Notes under the pieces: generated by a model | Database searches by the model: none | What the model saw: the letters and a program-made list of their open reading frames with translations, nothing else | What the model was told of the DNA's origin: nothing | Source: Caballeronia grimmiae | Lineage (GTDB): Bacteria > Pseudomonadota > Gammaproteobacteria > Burkholderiales > Burkholderiaceae | Length of the DNA stretch: 64,000 nt | NCBI RefSeq assembly: GCF_000698555.1 | Contig: NZ_JFHE01000028.1 | Coordinates: forward strand, 1 to 64,000 | Direction: 5' to 3' | Translations under genes and position numbers: made by a program | Shown: positions 46,270 through 57,599 of the stretch, piece after piece | Layout: every line of letters begins with the position of its first letter | How positions within the stretch are numbered: position 1 is the first letter of the stretch

Positions 46270-47610
46270 ATGAAACCCGTGATTGCCCTCGTCGGGCGCC
46301 CCAATGTGGGGAAATCCACTCTCTTTAACCGGCTGACGCGTTCGCGCGATGCGCTCGTCGCCGATCTGCCCGGTCTCACGCGCGACCGCCACTACGGCGA
46401 AGGGCGCGTGGGCGGCGAGCGTCCGTATCTCGTCGTCGATACCGGCGGCTTCGAGCCGGTCGCGAAGGACGGCATCCTGCACGAGATGGCGCGTCAGACG
46501 CGGCAGGCCGTCGAGGAAGCCGATATCGTCGTGTTCATCGTCGACGGACGCAACGGGCTCGCGCCGCAGGACAAGTCGATCGCCGACTATCTGCGTAAGA
46601 CCGGCCGGCCGCTCTTCCTGGTGGTCAACAAGGCAGAGGGCATGAAGTACACGGCGGTCGCGTCGGACTTCTACGAACTCGGCCTTGGCGATCCACGCGC
46701 GATTTCGGCGGCGCACGGCGACGGCGTCACCGAGATGATCAACGACGCGCTCGACATCGCCTACGCCGGTCAGCCGGAAGAGAGCGAGGAAGAGAAGGCG
46801 CAGCACGGCGTGAAGATCGCGATCGTCGGACGGCCGAACGTCGGCAAGTCGACGCTCGTCAATACGCTGATCGGCGAAGAGCGCGTGATCGCGTTCGACA
46901 TGCCCGGCACCACCCGCGATTCGATCTATGTTGATTTCGAGCGTCAAGGCCGCGAATACACGTTGATCGACACGGCGGGTTTGCGCCGCCGCGGCAAGGT
47001 CTTCGAAGCGATCGAGAAGTTCTCGGTCGTCAAGACGCTGCAGTCGATCTCAGATGCGAATGTCGTGATTCTCCTGCTCGACGCGCAGCAGGACATCTCC
47101 GATCAGGACGCGCATATCGCGGGCTTCGTCGTCGAACAGGGACGCGCGCTCGTCGTTGGCGTGAACAAGTGGGACGGGCTGGACTCGCATGTGCGCGAGC
47201 GCACGAAGGCCGATTTGACGCGCAAGCTGAAGTTTTTGGACTTTGCTAAATTCCACTACGTCTCGGCGCTGGAAAAGACGGGCATCGGCGCATTGATGAA
47301 GTCGGTCGATGACGCCTATGCCGCCGCGATGGCGAAGCTGCCGACGCCGAAGCTCACGCGCGCGCTCATCGAGGCCGTGGAGTTTCAGCAGCCGCGCCGC
47401 CGCGGGCCGGTCCGGCCGAAGCTGCGCTATGCGCACCAGGGCGGACAGAACCCGCCGATCATCGTCGTGCACGGCAATGCGCTCGATGCGGTCACCGATA
47501 CCTACAAGCGGTATCTGGAAGGCCGATTCCGAGAAACTTTTGGACTGGCCGGCACTCCATTGCGAATAGAGTTTCGCTCGAGCAAGAACCCCTACGCGGA
47601 CAAAGAGTAA
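46270..47610 (+). CDS. der: Ribosome-associated GTPase Der (EngA)
   Basis: The 446-residue essential GTPase of 50S assembly has two tandem G domains, each with GRPNVGKST (first at 9-17, second near 190). DTAGL/DTGGF switch motifs and NKAEG / NKWDG specificity motifs are also present. A C-terminal KH-like domain contains [33 protein letters not shown]. The start [12 protein letters not shown] is canonical. Confidence 0.97.
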   Translation: MKPVIALVGRPNVGKSTLFNRLTRSRDALVADLPGLTRDRHYGEGRVGGERPYLVVDTGGFEPVAKDGILHEMARQTRQAVEEADIVVFIVDGRNGLAPQDKSIADYLRKTGRPLFLVVNKAEGMKYTAVASDFYELGLGDPRAISAAHGDGVTEMINDALDIAYAGQPEESEEEKAQHGVKIAIVGRPNVGKSTLVNTLIGEERVIAFDMPGTTRDSIYVDFERQGREYTLIDTAGLRRRGKVFEAIEKFSVVKTLQSISDANVVILLLDAQQDISDQDAHIAGFVVEQGRALVVGVNKWDGLDSHVRERTKADLTRKLKFLDFAKFHYVSALEKTGIGALMKSVDDAYAAAMAKLPTPKLTRALIEAVEFQQPRRRGPVRPKLRYAHQGGQNPPIIVVHGNALDAVTDTYKRYLEGRFRETFGLAGTPLRIEFRSSKNPYADKE

Positions 47611-47757
47611 GCGCCCGCGGAGCCAAGCGTTTCGGCCTCATTGGCCAAATGGCCGGTCTGGTGCGGAAACGAAAATCGGCTATAGTGTAGCGATTGCCGG
47701 CGGATCTCTTTTTCTTCGTCACAATACTTCTAACCTGCAAAAAACACGGAGTTTGCT

Positions 47758-47994
47758 ATGAGCAACAAAGGGCAATTGTTACAAGACCCGTTTTTGAACG
47801 CACTGCGTAAAGAGCACGTGCCGGTCTCGATCTATTTGGTCAACGGCATCAAGCTTCAAGGGAACATCGAATCGTTCGACCAGTACGTCGTGTTGCTCCG
47901 GAATACGGTCACCCAGATGGTCTACAAGCACGCCATTTCAACGGTCGTGCCGGCTCGCCCGGTGAATTTCCACCCGGACGCTGAATCGTCCTAA
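47758..47994 (+). CDS. hfq: RNA chaperone Hfq
   Basis: The 78-residue Sm-like hexameric protein helps small RNAs pair with mRNAs. It starts [35 protein letters not shown]. The Sm2 signature [11 protein letters not shown] is present, and the C-terminal tail is short (about 12 residues), as in other betaproteobacteria. A CGGAG ribosome site precedes the ATG. A possible -10 TATAGT lies at about 47682. It is followed by hflX-hflK-hflC. Confidence 0.98.
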   Translation: MSNKGQLLQDPFLNALRKEHVPVSIYLVNGIKLQGNIESFDQYVVLLRNTVTQMVYKHAISTVVPARPVNFHPDAESS

Positions 47995-48080
47995 CCTCGT
48001 TGCGGCCGGCGCGCCGTTGCCATTCCGAATTCGAACATTGAGCAACTCGCCGGTCGCTTCAAAAACTATCCAGACATAAT

Positions 48081-49358
48081 TTGATTAACGCAGCGCTTGT
48101 GGGCATCGATTTCGGCAAGATCGATTTCGAAGCCAGTCTCGAAGAACTCAGCCTGCTCGCAGAAAGTGCGGGCGCCCATCCTGCCGTTACGCTCACCGGC
48201 CGTCGGTCCAGTCCGGACGCCAAAATGTTCATCGGCAGCGGAAAGGTCGAAGAACTGCGCCTTTCCTGCGAAGCGAACGACGTCGAACTCGTCATTTTCA
48301 ATCACGCGCTCGCGCCCGCGCAGCAACGCAATCTCGAACTTGCGTTGAATCGCCGCGTCGTCGATCGCACCAGTCTCATCCTCGATATCTTTGCGCAGCG
48401 CGCCCGCAGCCATGAAGGCAAATTGCAGGTCGAGCTCGCGCAACTGCAATATCTCTCTACGAGGCTGATTCGCGCCTGGACCCACCTCGAACGCCAGAAG
48501 GGCGGTATCGGTTTGCGCGGTCCCGGTGAGACGCAGCTCGAAACCGACCGCCGGCTGATCGGCGAGCGCATCAAGGCGCTGAAGACGCGGCTTGCGAAGC
48601 TGCGCCGTCAGCACGGCACGCAGCGCCGGGCGCGTCAGCGCAATCAGACGATGTCGGTGTCGCTCGTCGGCTATACGAACGCGGGCAAGTCGACGCTGTT
48701 CAACGCGTTGACCAAGGCGCAGGCGTATGCCGCGAACCAGTTGTTCGCCACGCTCGACACTACGTCGCGCCGCGTGTTCCTCGGCGAGGAAGCGGGCCAT
48801 GTCGTCGTTTCGGATACGGTCGGCTTTATTCGCGAACTGCCGCACCAGCTCGTCGCGGCGTTTCGCGCGACGCTCGAGGAAACCATTCACGCCGACTTGC
48901 TGCTGCACGTCGTCGACGCATCGAGTCCGGTGCGCCTCGATCAGATCGATCAGGTGAACGAGGTTTTGCGCAGCATCGGCGCGGACTCCATCCGCCAGAT
49001 TCTCGTCTTCAACAAGATCGACGCCGTGCCCGAACTTGCGGCCCGCGGCGAGGCGGTTGAAAGGGATGAGTATGGTAATATTTCGCGCGTCTTTTTGAGC
49101 GCACGCACGGGTCAGGGACTCGACGCGCTGCGCGCCGCCATCGCCGAAATTGCTTCAGCGGAAGCAGGCGAACCCGAAGAAAGCATGCCGAGCGTGTTCG
49201 CCGAAACCGGCGAGCCGGCGCAAATGTCGGAAGCCACGCAATTCCCGCAGTCCACGCAGTCCGGGCCGAACGAGACACACGACGAGAACGCGCAGCCGGA
49301 AGACCACCGGCCAGCCGGAGAACGTGACGGCCACAAGGTTCCTGAACACGGACACTAA
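48081..49358 (+). CDS. hflX: Ribosome-splitting GTPase HflX
   Basis: The 425-residue GTPase releases stalled ribosomes under stress. The start is TTG (INAALVGIDFGKIDFEASLEEL); a stop codon closes the frame 42 bases upstream, so no ATG start is available. The HflX N-domain (GRRSSPDAKMFIGSGKVEEL), the coiled-coil with HLERQKGGIGLRGPGETQLETDRR, and the G domain (GYTNAGKST at 197-205, DTVGFIRELPHQLVAAF, NKID) are clear. The last about 65 residues are an acidic Glu/Pro/Gln-rich tail beyond the usual domain. Confidence 0.95.
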   Translation: MINAALVGIDFGKIDFEASLEELSLLAESAGAHPAVTLTGRRSSPDAKMFIGSGKVEELRLSCEANDVELVIFNHALAPAQQRNLELALNRRVVDRTSLILDIFAQRARSHEGKLQVELAQLQYLSTRLIRAWTHLERQKGGIGLRGPGETQLETDRRLIGERIKALKTRLAKLRRQHGTQRRARQRNQTMSVSLVGYTNAGKSTLFNALTKAQAYAANQLFATLDTTSRRVFLGEEAGHVVVSDTVGFIRELPHQLVAAFRATLEETIHADLLLHVVDASSPVRLDQIDQVNEVLRSIGADSIRQILVFNKIDAVPELAARGEAVERDEYGNISRVFLSARTGQGLDALRAAIAEIASAEAGEPEESMPSVFAETGEPAQMSEATQFPQSTQSGPNETHDENAQPEDHRPAGERDGHKVPEHGH

Positions 49359-49413
49359 CTGCTCCGCATGACCGACGCGGCATCGAACCGGCTGTCTAAT
49401 GGTGAATCACTGA

Positions 49414-50790
49414 GTGAACGATTACAACGAGCGGACTAACAGGCAGCGCATGCATGCGGCCTTTTCGATCAACGATCCGCGCTGGGGGCGGGGCGACGGC
49501 GACGGCGTCAAGAACGATTCGAAGCGCCCGCAGGACGGCAAGCGCGGCAACGGCAAGGAAGAAGGCCCGCCGGATCTCGACGAAATGTGGCGCGAATTCA
49601 ATCGCCGCCTCGCCGGCATTTTCGGCCGCAAGCCGAACGGCGGCATGCCGCGCGACAACGGGCGGGGCACGCGCATCGGCGTGGGCATCGTCATTGGCGT
49701 GCTCATCGCGATCTATCTCGGCAGCGGCGTGTTCGTCGTGCAGGATGGACACGTCGGCGTGGTCTCGCAGTTCGGGCAATACCGGCAGACGGTGACGCAA
49801 GGCATCCACTGGCGTTTGCCGTATCCGTTCCAGTCGCACGATATCGTCGATACGTCGCAAGTGCGCTCCGTCGAAATCGGACGCGGCACGGCGCTCTCGC
49901 AAGGCAACGTGCGCGATGCATCGCTGTTGACGAACGAAGCCGACATTCTCGACGTGCGCTTCTCCGTGCAGTATCAGATCAAGTCGCCGACCGACTTCCT
50001 GTTCCGCAATCCCGATCCCGACCTGAGCGTCACCGAGGCGGGGCAGGCCGCGATTCGAGAAATCGCCGGCGCCGCGGCGACGGACGATCTGCTTTACAAG
50101 GACCGCGAAGCATTGCGCCCGCGTCTGACCGAATCCATCCAGCGCTCCCTCGACGCCTACCGCACCGGCTTACAGGTGACGGGCGTGACCGTGCAGAGCG
50201 TGCAAGTGCCGACTCAGGTGCAGGCGGCGTTCGAAGAAGCATCGCGCGTGCGGCAGGACAACGAGCGCGCCCGCGATACGGCCGAGGCCTACGCCAATCA
50301 ACTGCTGCCCCGCGCAAAGGCGGATGCCGCGAAGATGATCGAAGAAGCCACCGCATACAGTAACCGCCAGGTGACGCAGGCTCAGGGCGACGCCGAGCGT
50401 TTCAAGGAGGTCTACGCGGAATACTTGAAGGCCCCGGCGGTCATTCGTCAACGCATGTACCTGGACACGATGCAGCAGATCTACTCGCAAACTACCAAGG
50501 TATTCGTGGACAGCAAGGCAGGCAATAACGTGATTTATCTGCCGCTCGACAAGCTCATCGACGCGAACCGTCAGCAGGCCAGGGACGCAGCGGCGAACAC
50601 GGGCAGCGCCGCGTCGGCTCCGGTTGAGCCACAGGTTCGTCCGCAAGCCACGGCGCCCGCCTCGGCGCCGGCGGCAGCAGCGCCCGCGAGCGGTGCAAGC
50701 CCTGCAAGCGGCGCCAGTGCCGCGAGTGGCGATCCGCTGCGCTCGCGCGATGCGTTCCGCTCGCGCAGCCGTCAAGACGACCTGCAGTAA
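49414..50790 (+). CDS. hflK: FtsH protease regulator HflK
   Basis: The 458-residue SPFH/prohibitin-family membrane protein forms, with HflC, a large periplasmic cage around FtsH. A GTG start (NDYNERTNRQRMHAAF) is used. A Gly/Asp/Lys-rich cytoplasmic N-terminus is followed by one transmembrane helix (about 87-108). The SPFH domain (VQDGHVGVVSQFGQYRQTV onward) and a long helical region follow. The C-terminus (about 395-458) is Ala/Pro/Ser-rich. Confidence 0.96.
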   Translation: MNDYNERTNRQRMHAAFSINDPRWGRGDGDGVKNDSKRPQDGKRGNGKEEGPPDLDEMWREFNRRLAGIFGRKPNGGMPRDNGRGTRIGVGIVIGVLIAIYLGSGVFVVQDGHVGVVSQFGQYRQTVTQGIHWRLPYPFQSHDIVDTSQVRSVEIGRGTALSQGNVRDASLLTNEADILDVRFSVQYQIKSPTDFLFRNPDPDLSVTEAGQAAIREIAGAAATDDLLYKDREALRPRLTESIQRSLDAYRTGLQVTGVTVQSVQVPTQVQAAFEEASRVRQDNERARDTAEAYANQLLPRAKADAAKMIEEATAYSNRQVTQAQGDAERFKEVYAEYLKAPAVIRQRMYLDTMQQIYSQTTKVFVDSKAGNNVIYLPLDKLIDANRQQARDAAANTGSAASAPVEPQVRPQATAPASAPAAAAPASGASPASGASAASGDPLRSRDAFRSRSRQDDLQ

Positions 50791-50801
50791 GGAGCGCGAA
50801 C

Positions 50802-51698
50802 ATGAATCGAATCATTGCGCTCGTCGTCGCAGTCGTCATCGTGCTGTTTATCGGTTCGTCGATGGTCTTCACCGTCGACGAACGGCACGCCGCCATCGTC
50901 GCCGCTCACGGGGACAGCAACCCGCGCCTCGACGGTCCCGGCCTGCACTTCAAGCTGCCGCCGCCGTTCCAGACGCTCACGCTCATCGACACGCGCACGC
51001 TCACCATCGACGAGAGCGGCGCCGATCGTTTCACGACGTCGGACAAGAATGAAGTGCTGGTGAATACGGTCGTGAAGTATCGCGTGGCCGATCCACTCAA
51101 GCTCTTCGTCAGCAACGAGAAGAACACGCAAACCGCGCAAGAGCGTCTGATCGCGCTCGCCCGCACCGCGCTTGCCAGCGCGTTCGCGAATCGCTCGCTG
51201 ACCGATGCGCTCGGCAATCAGCAGGCGCTCGAGAACGAAGCGCTGAAGGCGGTGGAAGGCGCGGCGGGAGCGTTCGGCGTGCAGCTCGTCGACCTGCAGA
51301 TGACGCGTATCGACTTTCCGTCGGCGGTGGCCGATTCGGTGTACAAGCGCATGATCGCGGCGCGCCAGCAGGCAGCGGCGAACGAGCGCGCGAAAGGCAC
51401 GGCGGAAGCGGACAAGATCAAGGCCGACGCGGAACGCGAGCAGCAGCAAATTCTCGCCGATGCCTACAGTCAGGCGCAGTCGATCCGCGGCGAAGGCGAC
51501 AGCAAGGCCGCCGCCATCGCAGCCGACGCATACGGACGCGATCCGCAGTTCTATCAGTTCTATCAGAGCCTCGAGGCGTACAAGAAGACGTTCAAGCCCG
51601 GCGACGTGATCGTGGTCGATCCGAGCAGCGACTTCTTCCGCTTCATGAAAAGCCCGAACGGCGGTGCGGACGCATCCGCTGCCGCAGCGAAACGCTGA
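50802..51698 (+). CDS. hflC: FtsH protease regulator HflC
   Basis: The 298-residue partner of HflK has a signal-anchor helix at the N-terminus (IIALVVAVVIVLFIGSSMVF). The SPFH domain follows (VDERHAAIVAAHGD ... LDGPGLHFKLPPPFQTLTLIDTRT), then a coiled coil (AARQQAAANERAKGTAEADKIKADAEREQQQIL). It starts 11 bases after hflK with an AAGGAG site. Confidence 0.96.
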   Translation: MNRIIALVVAVVIVLFIGSSMVFTVDERHAAIVAAHGDSNPRLDGPGLHFKLPPPFQTLTLIDTRTLTIDESGADRFTTSDKNEVLVNTVVKYRVADPLKLFVSNEKNTQTAQERLIALARTALASAFANRSLTDALGNQQALENEALKAVEGAAGAFGVQLVDLQMTRIDFPSAVADSVYKRMIAARQQAAANERAKGTAEADKIKADAEREQQQILADAYSQAQSIRGEGDSKAAAIAADAYGRDPQFYQFYQSLEAYKKTFKPGDVIVVDPSSDFFRFMKSPNGGADASAAAAKR

Positions 51699-51760
51699 CC
51701 GTACCCGCGCCGCGCGCCAGAGGTGAATAAACACGCGCGCGGCGCCTTCTTTCCGAGAAC

Positions 51761-51946
51761 ATGGTCGAGACGATACTGCTCGCACTTGCGTTGATGCTGA
51801 TCATCGAAGGCATGTTTCCCTTCGTCTTTCCCACCGCCTGGCGCGACACGTTCCGCCGTATCGCCGAACGGCCGCCGCATCACATCCGCATCGGCGGATT
51901 GATCGCGATGGCGCTCGGACTGGTCCTGTTATGGATCGCCACGTAA
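51761..51946 (+). CDS. DUF2065 small membrane protein (YjeT-like)
   Basis: The 61-residue inner-membrane protein has two hydrophobic helices (about 4-22 and 43-60) separated by the conserved FVFPTAWRDTFRRIAE loop. DUF2065 proteins regularly sit between hflC and purA/hisZ. The function is unknown; small membrane proteins in such a place may modulate HflKC. Confidence 0.93.
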   Translation: MVETILLALALMLIIEGMFPFVFPTAWRDTFRRIAERPPHHIRIGGLIAMALGLVLLWIAT

Positions 51947-52061
51947 GCCGATCGCGGATCGCAGCGCCCGGCGGGGTTCCGCCATTTAGCCTATCTTTGT
52001 CTCTATCCGCCCATGCGCGCCGTGCTTGCGAGCGCCGCGTGCCCAAGCAGGAAACGTATCG

Positions 52062-53234
52062 ATGTCCACCTGGTTGCTTCCCGAAAATATCGCCGACGTG
52101 TTGCCGTCGGAAGCCCGCAAGATCGAAGAGCTGCGCCGCCGCCTGCTCGACCGGTTTCGCTCGTACGGCTACGAGCTCGTCATGCCGCCGATGCTCGAAT
52201 ACCTCGAATCGTTGCTGACGAGCGGTGGAAGCGACCTGAATCTGCGCACCTTCAAGCTCGTCGATCAGTTGTCGGGCCGGACGCTGGGTTTGCGGGCGGA
52301 CATTACGCCGCAGGTGTCGCGTATCGACGCCCACTTGCTGAACCGGCAGGGCGTCACGCGTCTTTGCTATGCGGGTGTCGTGCTGCATACGCGTCCGCGC
52401 GGCCTGCACGCGACGCGCGAGCAGATTCAGATCGGCGCGGAAATCTACGGTCACGCCGGGCTGGAAGCGGATCTCGAGATTCAGCAATTGATGCTCGATT
52501 CGCTGCACCTCGCGGGCTTGTCGAAAGTGCGCCTCGACCTGTGTCATGCGGGCGTGCTCGCGGCGCTGCTTGAACTGGAACCGGCGGCGGCATCGCTCGG
52601 AGAAGCGCTCTACGACGCGCTCGCCAGCAAGGACGTGCCGCGCATCAACGAACTGACGGCGCATCTCGGCCACGTGCCGCGCGAGGCGTTGCGCGCGCTG
52701 CCTTCGCTTTATGGCGATGCTTCGGTGCTCGAAATGGCGCGTGCGCGTCTGCCGAATCTGCCGGTGATCGCGCGGGCGCTCGACGACCTCGCGTTCCTCG
52801 CCGCCCGCGCCGACGGCGCGGAGCTGATGATCGACCTGGCCGACCTGCGCGGCTACGCGTACCACAGCGGCGTGATGTTCTCCGCTTACGTCGATGGCGT
52901 GCCGAACGCGGTTGCTCGCGGCGGCCGTTACGACGATGTCGGCTCGGCCTATGGCCGCGCGCGGCCCGCGACGGGCTTCTCGCTGGACCTGCGGGAAGTG
53001 GCGCGCATTTCTCCCGTCGATGCACGCGGCAGCGCGATTCTCGCGCCGTGGAGGCACGAAGAACCGTTGCGCGCGGCCGTCGCGACGCTGCGGGATGCGG
53101 GCGAAGTCGTGATTCAGGCGTTGCCGGGCCACGAACACGATCTCGACGAATTCGCATTCGATCGCGTGCTGGTCGAGCGCGACGGGCAATGGGCGGTCGA
53201 GGAGCGCGTGAATCCGGCTCGTTCCGGCGCCTGA
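52062..53234 (+). CDS. hisZ: ATP phosphoribosyltransferase regulatory subunit HisZ
   Basis: The 390-residue HisRS paralogue forms a complex with short-form HisG in histidine synthesis. It starts [32 protein letters not shown]. Class II synthetase-like motifs ([63 protein letters not shown]) remain. The histidine-specific catalytic signatures and the anticodon domain of HisS are missing, which separates it from the true hisS at 42530. Confidence 0.96.
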   Translation: MSTWLLPENIADVLPSEARKIEELRRRLLDRFRSYGYELVMPPMLEYLESLLTSGGSDLNLRTFKLVDQLSGRTLGLRADITPQVSRIDAHLLNRQGVTRLCYAGVVLHTRPRGLHATREQIQIGAEIYGHAGLEADLEIQQLMLDSLHLAGLSKVRLDLCHAGVLAALLELEPAAASLGEALYDALASKDVPRINELTAHLGHVPREALRALPSLYGDASVLEMARARLPNLPVIARALDDLAFLAARADGAELMIDLADLRGYAYHSGVMFSAYVDGVPNAVARGGRYDDVGSAYGRARPATGFSLDLREVARISPVDARGSAILAPWRHEEPLRAAVATLRDAGEVVIQALPGHEHDLDEFAFDRVLVERDGQWAVEERVNPARSGA

Positions 53235-53330
53235 CGGCCCAGGACTTTCGTCATCGCGCGTGCAAGCGCGTGAACCAGACCTAATCGCGGCATGCATCCC
53301 GAAAAACTCGGAAACGGCCGCGAACATAGG

Positions 53331-53336
53331 TAAAAT
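53331..53336 (+). promoter_or_regulatory. Putative -10 element of purA
   Basis: TAAAAT lies 27 bases before the purA ATG in a locally AT-rich stretch, giving a short leader. No strong -35 hexamer is visible. Confidence 0.4.
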
Positions 53337-53354
53337 GCGTTTTTAACCAGCTAA

Positions 53355-54710
<1,356 letters not shown>

Positions 54711-54748
54711 GCGCGCCCAAGCCTCGGCCTGAACCGGACGCTGTAAAG

Positions 54749-54775
54749 AATGTGGCCGCTTCATGCGGCCACATT
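54749..54775 (+). terminator. Hairpin terminator after purA
   Basis: A perfect 11-bp stem (AATGTGGCCGC / GCGGCCACATT) with a TTCAT loop is followed by TTTCG. A probable -10 (TATAAC, 54781-54786) for the next gene begins only a few bases later, so terminator and promoter abut. Confidence 0.7.
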
Positions 54776-54813
54776 TCGTATATAACCGCACTATGCAATC
54801 GAAAGAGCCTCAC

Positions 54814-55374
54814 ATGATCGCGATGACCGACCCGCGTAACGACGAAAAGAACCTCTGGGTCAACTGGGACGAATATCACCGGTTGATCGAAATTCTCGCG
54901 CTGAACGTGCACGACTCGGGATGGAAGTTCGACAAAATCCTGTGCCTCGCGCGCGGCGGCCTGCGCGTCGGCGACCAGCTTTCGCGCATCTACGACCTGC
55001 CGCTCGCCATTCTTGCGACGAGTTCGTATCGCGAGGCCGCGGGCACGCAGCAGGGCGACCTCGACATCGCGCAGTACATCACGATGACGCGCGGCGAACT
55101 GTCGGGCAACGTGCTGCTCGTCGACGATCTCGTCGATTCGGGCGTCACGCTGGCGCGCGTGCAGGACCACCTAAAAGAGCGTTATCCCGCGATCACCGCG
55201 GTGCGCTCGGCGGTGCTCTGGTACAAGGCGTGCTCGAAGGTCAAGCCCGACTATCACGTGCAGTTTCTTGAAACGAATCCGTGGATTCATCAGCCGTTCG
55301 AGGAGTGGGACACCGTGCGTCCTCACAACCTCGGCGCCTGGATCAAGCGAGGCACGCAGAACGGCCGCGTTTGA
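54814..55374 (+). CDS. Phosphoribosyltransferase (xanthine/hypoxanthine-guanine type)
   Basis: The protein has about 186 residues and a type I phosphoribosyltransferase fold. The PRPP-binding motif is VLLVDDLVDSGVTLARV, and DKILCLARGGLRVGDQLSRIYDLPLAI precedes it. The C-terminal NPWIHQPFEEWD resembles Gpt-like purine enzymes. The start MIAMTDPRNDEKN is chosen for its upstream GAAAGAG. An ATG at 54793 would leave almost no leader after the probable -10 at 54781. Purine salvage is likely, next to purA. Exact base specificity is not certain. Confidence 0.9.
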   Translation: MIAMTDPRNDEKNLWVNWDEYHRLIEILALNVHDSGWKFDKILCLARGGLRVGDQLSRIYDLPLAILATSSYREAAGTQQGDLDIAQYITMTRGELSGNVLLVDDLVDSGVTLARVQDHLKERYPAITAVRSAVLWYKACSKVKPDYHVQFLETNPWIHQPFEEWDTVRPHNLGAWIKRGTQNGRV

Positions 55375-55408
55375 GCATCGCGCCGTCCTGTTCGTTTCGA
55401 TGCACTGC

Positions 55409-55448
55409 GCCGTTGCGCCGGGGTTTTCTCCCGACGCAACGGCGTTTT
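55409..55448 (+). terminator. Terminator after the phosphoribosyltransferase gene
   Basis: A long stem (GCCGTTGCG..CGGG / CCCG..CGCAACGGC, with one C/A mismatch) around a GTTTTCT loop is followed by GTTTTGC. It lies 35 bases after the stop codon. Confidence 0.8.
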
Positions 55449-55641
55449 GCTTTCCGGCCGCCTTTCAGCGCGACCGTGTTGCAAAGGCGTGCCGCGCCGC
55501 TTACGCATTCGGGGCACGATGCTAAACTCTTACTCGCGTCTGTCGTGGTGCATGAGCAACACGCAGGCAGACGTATCTGCGTGCGACGTTAGATAGAATG
55601 GCGTTCGGTTTTCTTCCGCCCTGGACGGATCTCTCGCTTTT

Positions 55642-57534
55642 ATGACTAACATGACTCACGCGCAAGAGCGCAAACAGCCTTTGCATTCGCTTGCGCTCGC
55701 GGCAATCGGCGTCGTCTTCGGCGACATCGGCACGAGTCCACTTTACGCTTTGAAGGAAGCCTTTAGCCCAACCCACGGCATCGCGCTTTCGGAAGCCTCC
55801 ATCCTCGGCGTCATCTCCCTGCTGTTCTGGGCCATCGTCATCGTCGTGGCCATCAAGTACGTGCTGTTCGTCATGCGCGCCGACAACAACGGCGAAGGCG
55901 GCGTGTTCGCGATGATGACCCTCGCGTTGCGCAGCGTGAAAGACTCCGGCCGTCTTTCCGGTGTGCTGATGATGCTCGGCATCTTCGGCGCCTGCATGTT
56001 CTATGGCGATGCGGTCATCACGCCGGCGATGTCCGTGATATCGGCGGTCGAAGGTCTCGAGATCGCCGCGCCGAAACTCTCGCCTTACGTGATCCCCATC
56101 ACGATGGTCATTCTCGTGATGCTGTTCTGGATCCAGCGTCACGGCACCGCCGTGGTAGGCAAGCTGTTCGGGCCGATCATGCTGGTCTGGTTCGGCACGC
56201 TCGCGGTGCTGGGCGCTTATCACATCGTGCTCGCGCCGGGCGTGCTGGTCGCGTTAAATCCGTACTACGCCGTCTCGTTCATGGCCGATCACGTGCTGCA
56301 GGCGTATATCGTGCTCGGTTCGGTCGTGCTGGTGCTGACCGGCGCGGAAGCGCTCTATGCGGACATGGGCCACTTCGGCGTCAGGCCGATCCGCTACGGC
56401 TGGTACGGGCTCGTGATGCCGTCGCTGCTGCTGAATTACTTCGGGCAAGGCGCGCTGCTGATGCACTCGCCGAAGGCCATCGAAAGCCCGTTCTTCTTGC
56501 TCGCGCCGGAATGGGCGCTGCTGCCGCTCGTGATTCTGTCGACGATCGCGACGGTGATCGCATCGCAGGCCGTCATCTCGGGCGCGTATTCGCTGACGAG
56601 TCAGGCGATCCAGCTCGGTTACGTGCCGCGCATGAAAATCCTGCATACGTCCGAACTGGCGATCGGGCAGATCTATATTCCGCTCGTCAACTGGATGCTG
56701 CTGTTCATCATCCTGTGCATCGTGGTCGGGTTCAAGAGCTCGGAGAACCTGGCGGCCGCGTATGGTCTCGCCGTCACCGCGACGATGCTCGTCACCACCA
56801 TCCTCGTTTCGGTCGTGATGACGAACCTCTGGGGATGGAACCGCTTTCTGGTCGGCGCGATGATCGCGATGATTCTCGTCATCGATATCGGCTTTTTCGG
56901 CGCGAGCTTGCTGAAGATCGAGCAGGGCGGCTGGCTGCCGCTGTGCATCGGCGGGGCGCTGTTCTTCCTGCTGATGACCTGGTACAAGGGCCGCATGATC
57001 GTGAAGGATCGCACGGCCGCCGACGGCATTCCGCTGATGCCGTTCCTGCAAGGCTTGCTTGCGCACCCGCCGCATCGCGTGTCGGGCACGGCCATTTACC
57101 TCACTGGCAGCGATTCGCTCGTGCCGGTCAGCCTGCTGCACAACCTGAAGCACAACAAGGTGCTGCACGAGCGGACCATCTTTCTGAACTTCATCACGCG
57201 CGATATCCCTTACGTGGACGACGCGCATCGGCTGGAAGTTAAGGACGTCACGGGTGGTCTCTTTCTCGTGAAGGCTGCGTACGGCTTCAACGAGACGCCC
57301 GATGTGAAGGCAGTCCTCGAACAGATCACGCGTGCGCACGCGATGACCTTCGAGTTGATGGACACGTCGTTCTTCATGGCGCGTGAGACCGTGGTGCCGA
57401 CGGAGTTGCCCGGCATGTCGGTGTGGCGTGAACGCGTGTTCGCGTGGATGCATCAGAACGCTGCGAAGCCGACCGACTTCTTTAGCATTCCGGCGAATCG
57501 CGTCGTGGAACTGGGGACGAAGATCGAAATCTGA
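55642..57534 (+). CDS. kup: Potassium transporter Kup
   Basis: The 630-residue KUP/HAK/KT-family K+/H+ symporter has about 12 transmembrane helices in the first 450 residues and a soluble C-terminal domain. The signature near the N-terminus ([26 protein letters not shown]) and [15 protein letters not shown] are present, with the typical [21 protein letters not shown] possible -10 TAGAAT lies at 55594-55599. It ends convergent with tex at a shared terminator. Confidence 0.97.
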   Translation: MTNMTHAQERKQPLHSLALAAIGVVFGDIGTSPLYALKEAFSPTHGIALSEASILGVISLLFWAIVIVVAIKYVLFVMRADNNGEGGVFAMMTLALRSVKDSGRLSGVLMMLGIFGACMFYGDAVITPAMSVISAVEGLEIAAPKLSPYVIPITMVILVMLFWIQRHGTAVVGKLFGPIMLVWFGTLAVLGAYHIVLAPGVLVALNPYYAVSFMADHVLQAYIVLGSVVLVLTGAEALYADMGHFGVRPIRYGWYGLVMPSLLLNYFGQGALLMHSPKAIESPFFLLAPEWALLPLVILSTIATVIASQAVISGAYSLTSQAIQLGYVPRMKILHTSELAIGQIYIPLVNWMLLFIILCIVVGFKSSENLAAAYGLAVTATMLVTTILVSVVMTNLWGWNRFLVGAMIAMILVIDIGFFGASLLKIEQGGWLPLCIGGALFFLLMTWYKGRMIVKDRTAADGIPLMPFLQGLLAHPPHRVSGTAIYLTGSDSLVPVSLLHNLKHNKVLHERTIFLNFITRDIPYVDDAHRLEVKDVTGGLFLVKAAYGFNETPDVKAVLEQITRAHAMTFELMDTSFFMARETVVPTELPGMSVWRERVFAWMHQNAAKPTDFFSIPANRVVELGTKIEI

Positions 57535-57551
57535 GCGCTGCGACGCTCAAT

Positions 57552-57581
57552 AAAAAACCCACGCCGAGACGTGGGTTTTTT
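57552..57581. terminator. Bidirectional terminator between kup and tex
   Basis: A 12-bp stem (AAAAAACCCACG / CGTGGGTTTTTT) with a CCGAGA loop lies between the two convergent stops. Both directions end in a T run. Confidence 0.95.
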
Positions 57582-57599
57582 GTTGGCAGCGCAAGTCGC